Assembly: GCA_014379785.1 (NCBI GenBank)
Contig: JACMLD010000253.1
Span: 1 to 6,958, forward strand
Source of the DNA: Chitinophagaceae bacterium
Lineage (GTDB): Bacteria; Bacteroidota; Bacteroidia; Chitinophagales; Chitinophagaceae
Length of the DNA: 6,958 nucleotides
Reading direction: 5' to 3'
Below the pieces are notes generated by a model. That model was not told the DNA's origin. It worked only from the letters and a program-made list of their open reading frames with translations, and ran no database searches. This document shows, in pieces, positions 6,850 through 6,958 of the stretch (position 1 is its first letter; each line of letters begins with the position of its first letter). The position numbers and the translations under genes were made by a program.

Positions 6850-6958
6850 ATGCGCAGATTATGCTGGCACTGAATTTTCATGTACCTGCACGGGAGAAGA
6901 TATCTTATGCAAAGAAAATTCAACAACAAATCCATGAATGCTTATTTCGGTGAGCTCA

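Noticed and set aside
6681..6953. 90-residue plus-strand frame overlapping the lactonase end
   Set aside because: More than a third overlaps the lactonase in another frame; composition is not protein-like and no domain is recognisable.
6880..6958. Open frame running off the right edge, with internal ATGs at 6907 (GGAG ten bases before it) and 6934
   Set aside because: At most 26 codons and no motif. It could be the start of a next gene, but the window ends too soon to support it.
1..6958. CRISPR array, tRNA, rRNA, insertion sequence or phage genes
   Set aside because: No regularly spaced repeats, cloverleaf-forming segment, rRNA-like sequence, transposase or integrase was found.

Overview
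The window looks like chromosomal DNA of a free-living Bacteroidota bacterium, with a Chitinophagaceae/Sphingobacteriia-like flavour. The reasons are moderate GC, AT-rich start regions with little Shine-Dalgarno signal (TTAATAAA just before ATG at two junctions), the gene families present, and a palindromic repeat of a style I recall from such genomes. The assignment is an inference, because no rRNA or marker gene is present.

Layout: positions 1-149 hold no convincing gene but contain a nested, GC-rich palindromic repeat (about 42-142). A two-gene operon on the minus strand follows, read right to left: an FAD-dependent oxidoreductase with a C-terminal Rieske [2Fe-2S] domain (875-2395), then a DUF2892-SRPBCC fusion protein (150-845). 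A short divergent control region (2396-2547) carries a dyad at 2494-2518. To its right is a tight four-gene plus-strand operon: a Gfo/Idh/MocA dehydrogenase (2548-3537), an MscS-type small mechanosensitive channel (3558-4403), a cytoplasmic GH13 alpha-amylase (4409-5902) and an SMP-30/gluconolactonase-type lactonase (5906-6805). The gaps are 20, 5 and 3 bases, so the four are very probably co-transcribed. The last 153 bases hold only a weak hairpin and no clear gene.

How the genes may work together (inference): the amylase has no signal peptide and should cut internal alpha-1,4-glucan. The dehydrogenase resembles dimeric dihydrodiol/D-xylose dehydrogenases, some of which oxidise aldoses to lactones. 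The lactonase would open such a lactone to an aldonic acid. Together they could form an intracellular glucan-to-aldonate route yielding NAD(P)H, and the co-transcribed channel would release osmolytes if small sugars accumulate. The divergent FAD-Rieske/SRPBCC pair looks like a redox and envelope-associated stress module. No mobile-element gene, CRISPR array, tRNA or rRNA was seen. The families are individually known; the interest lies in their combination, the divergent layout and the non-coding structures.
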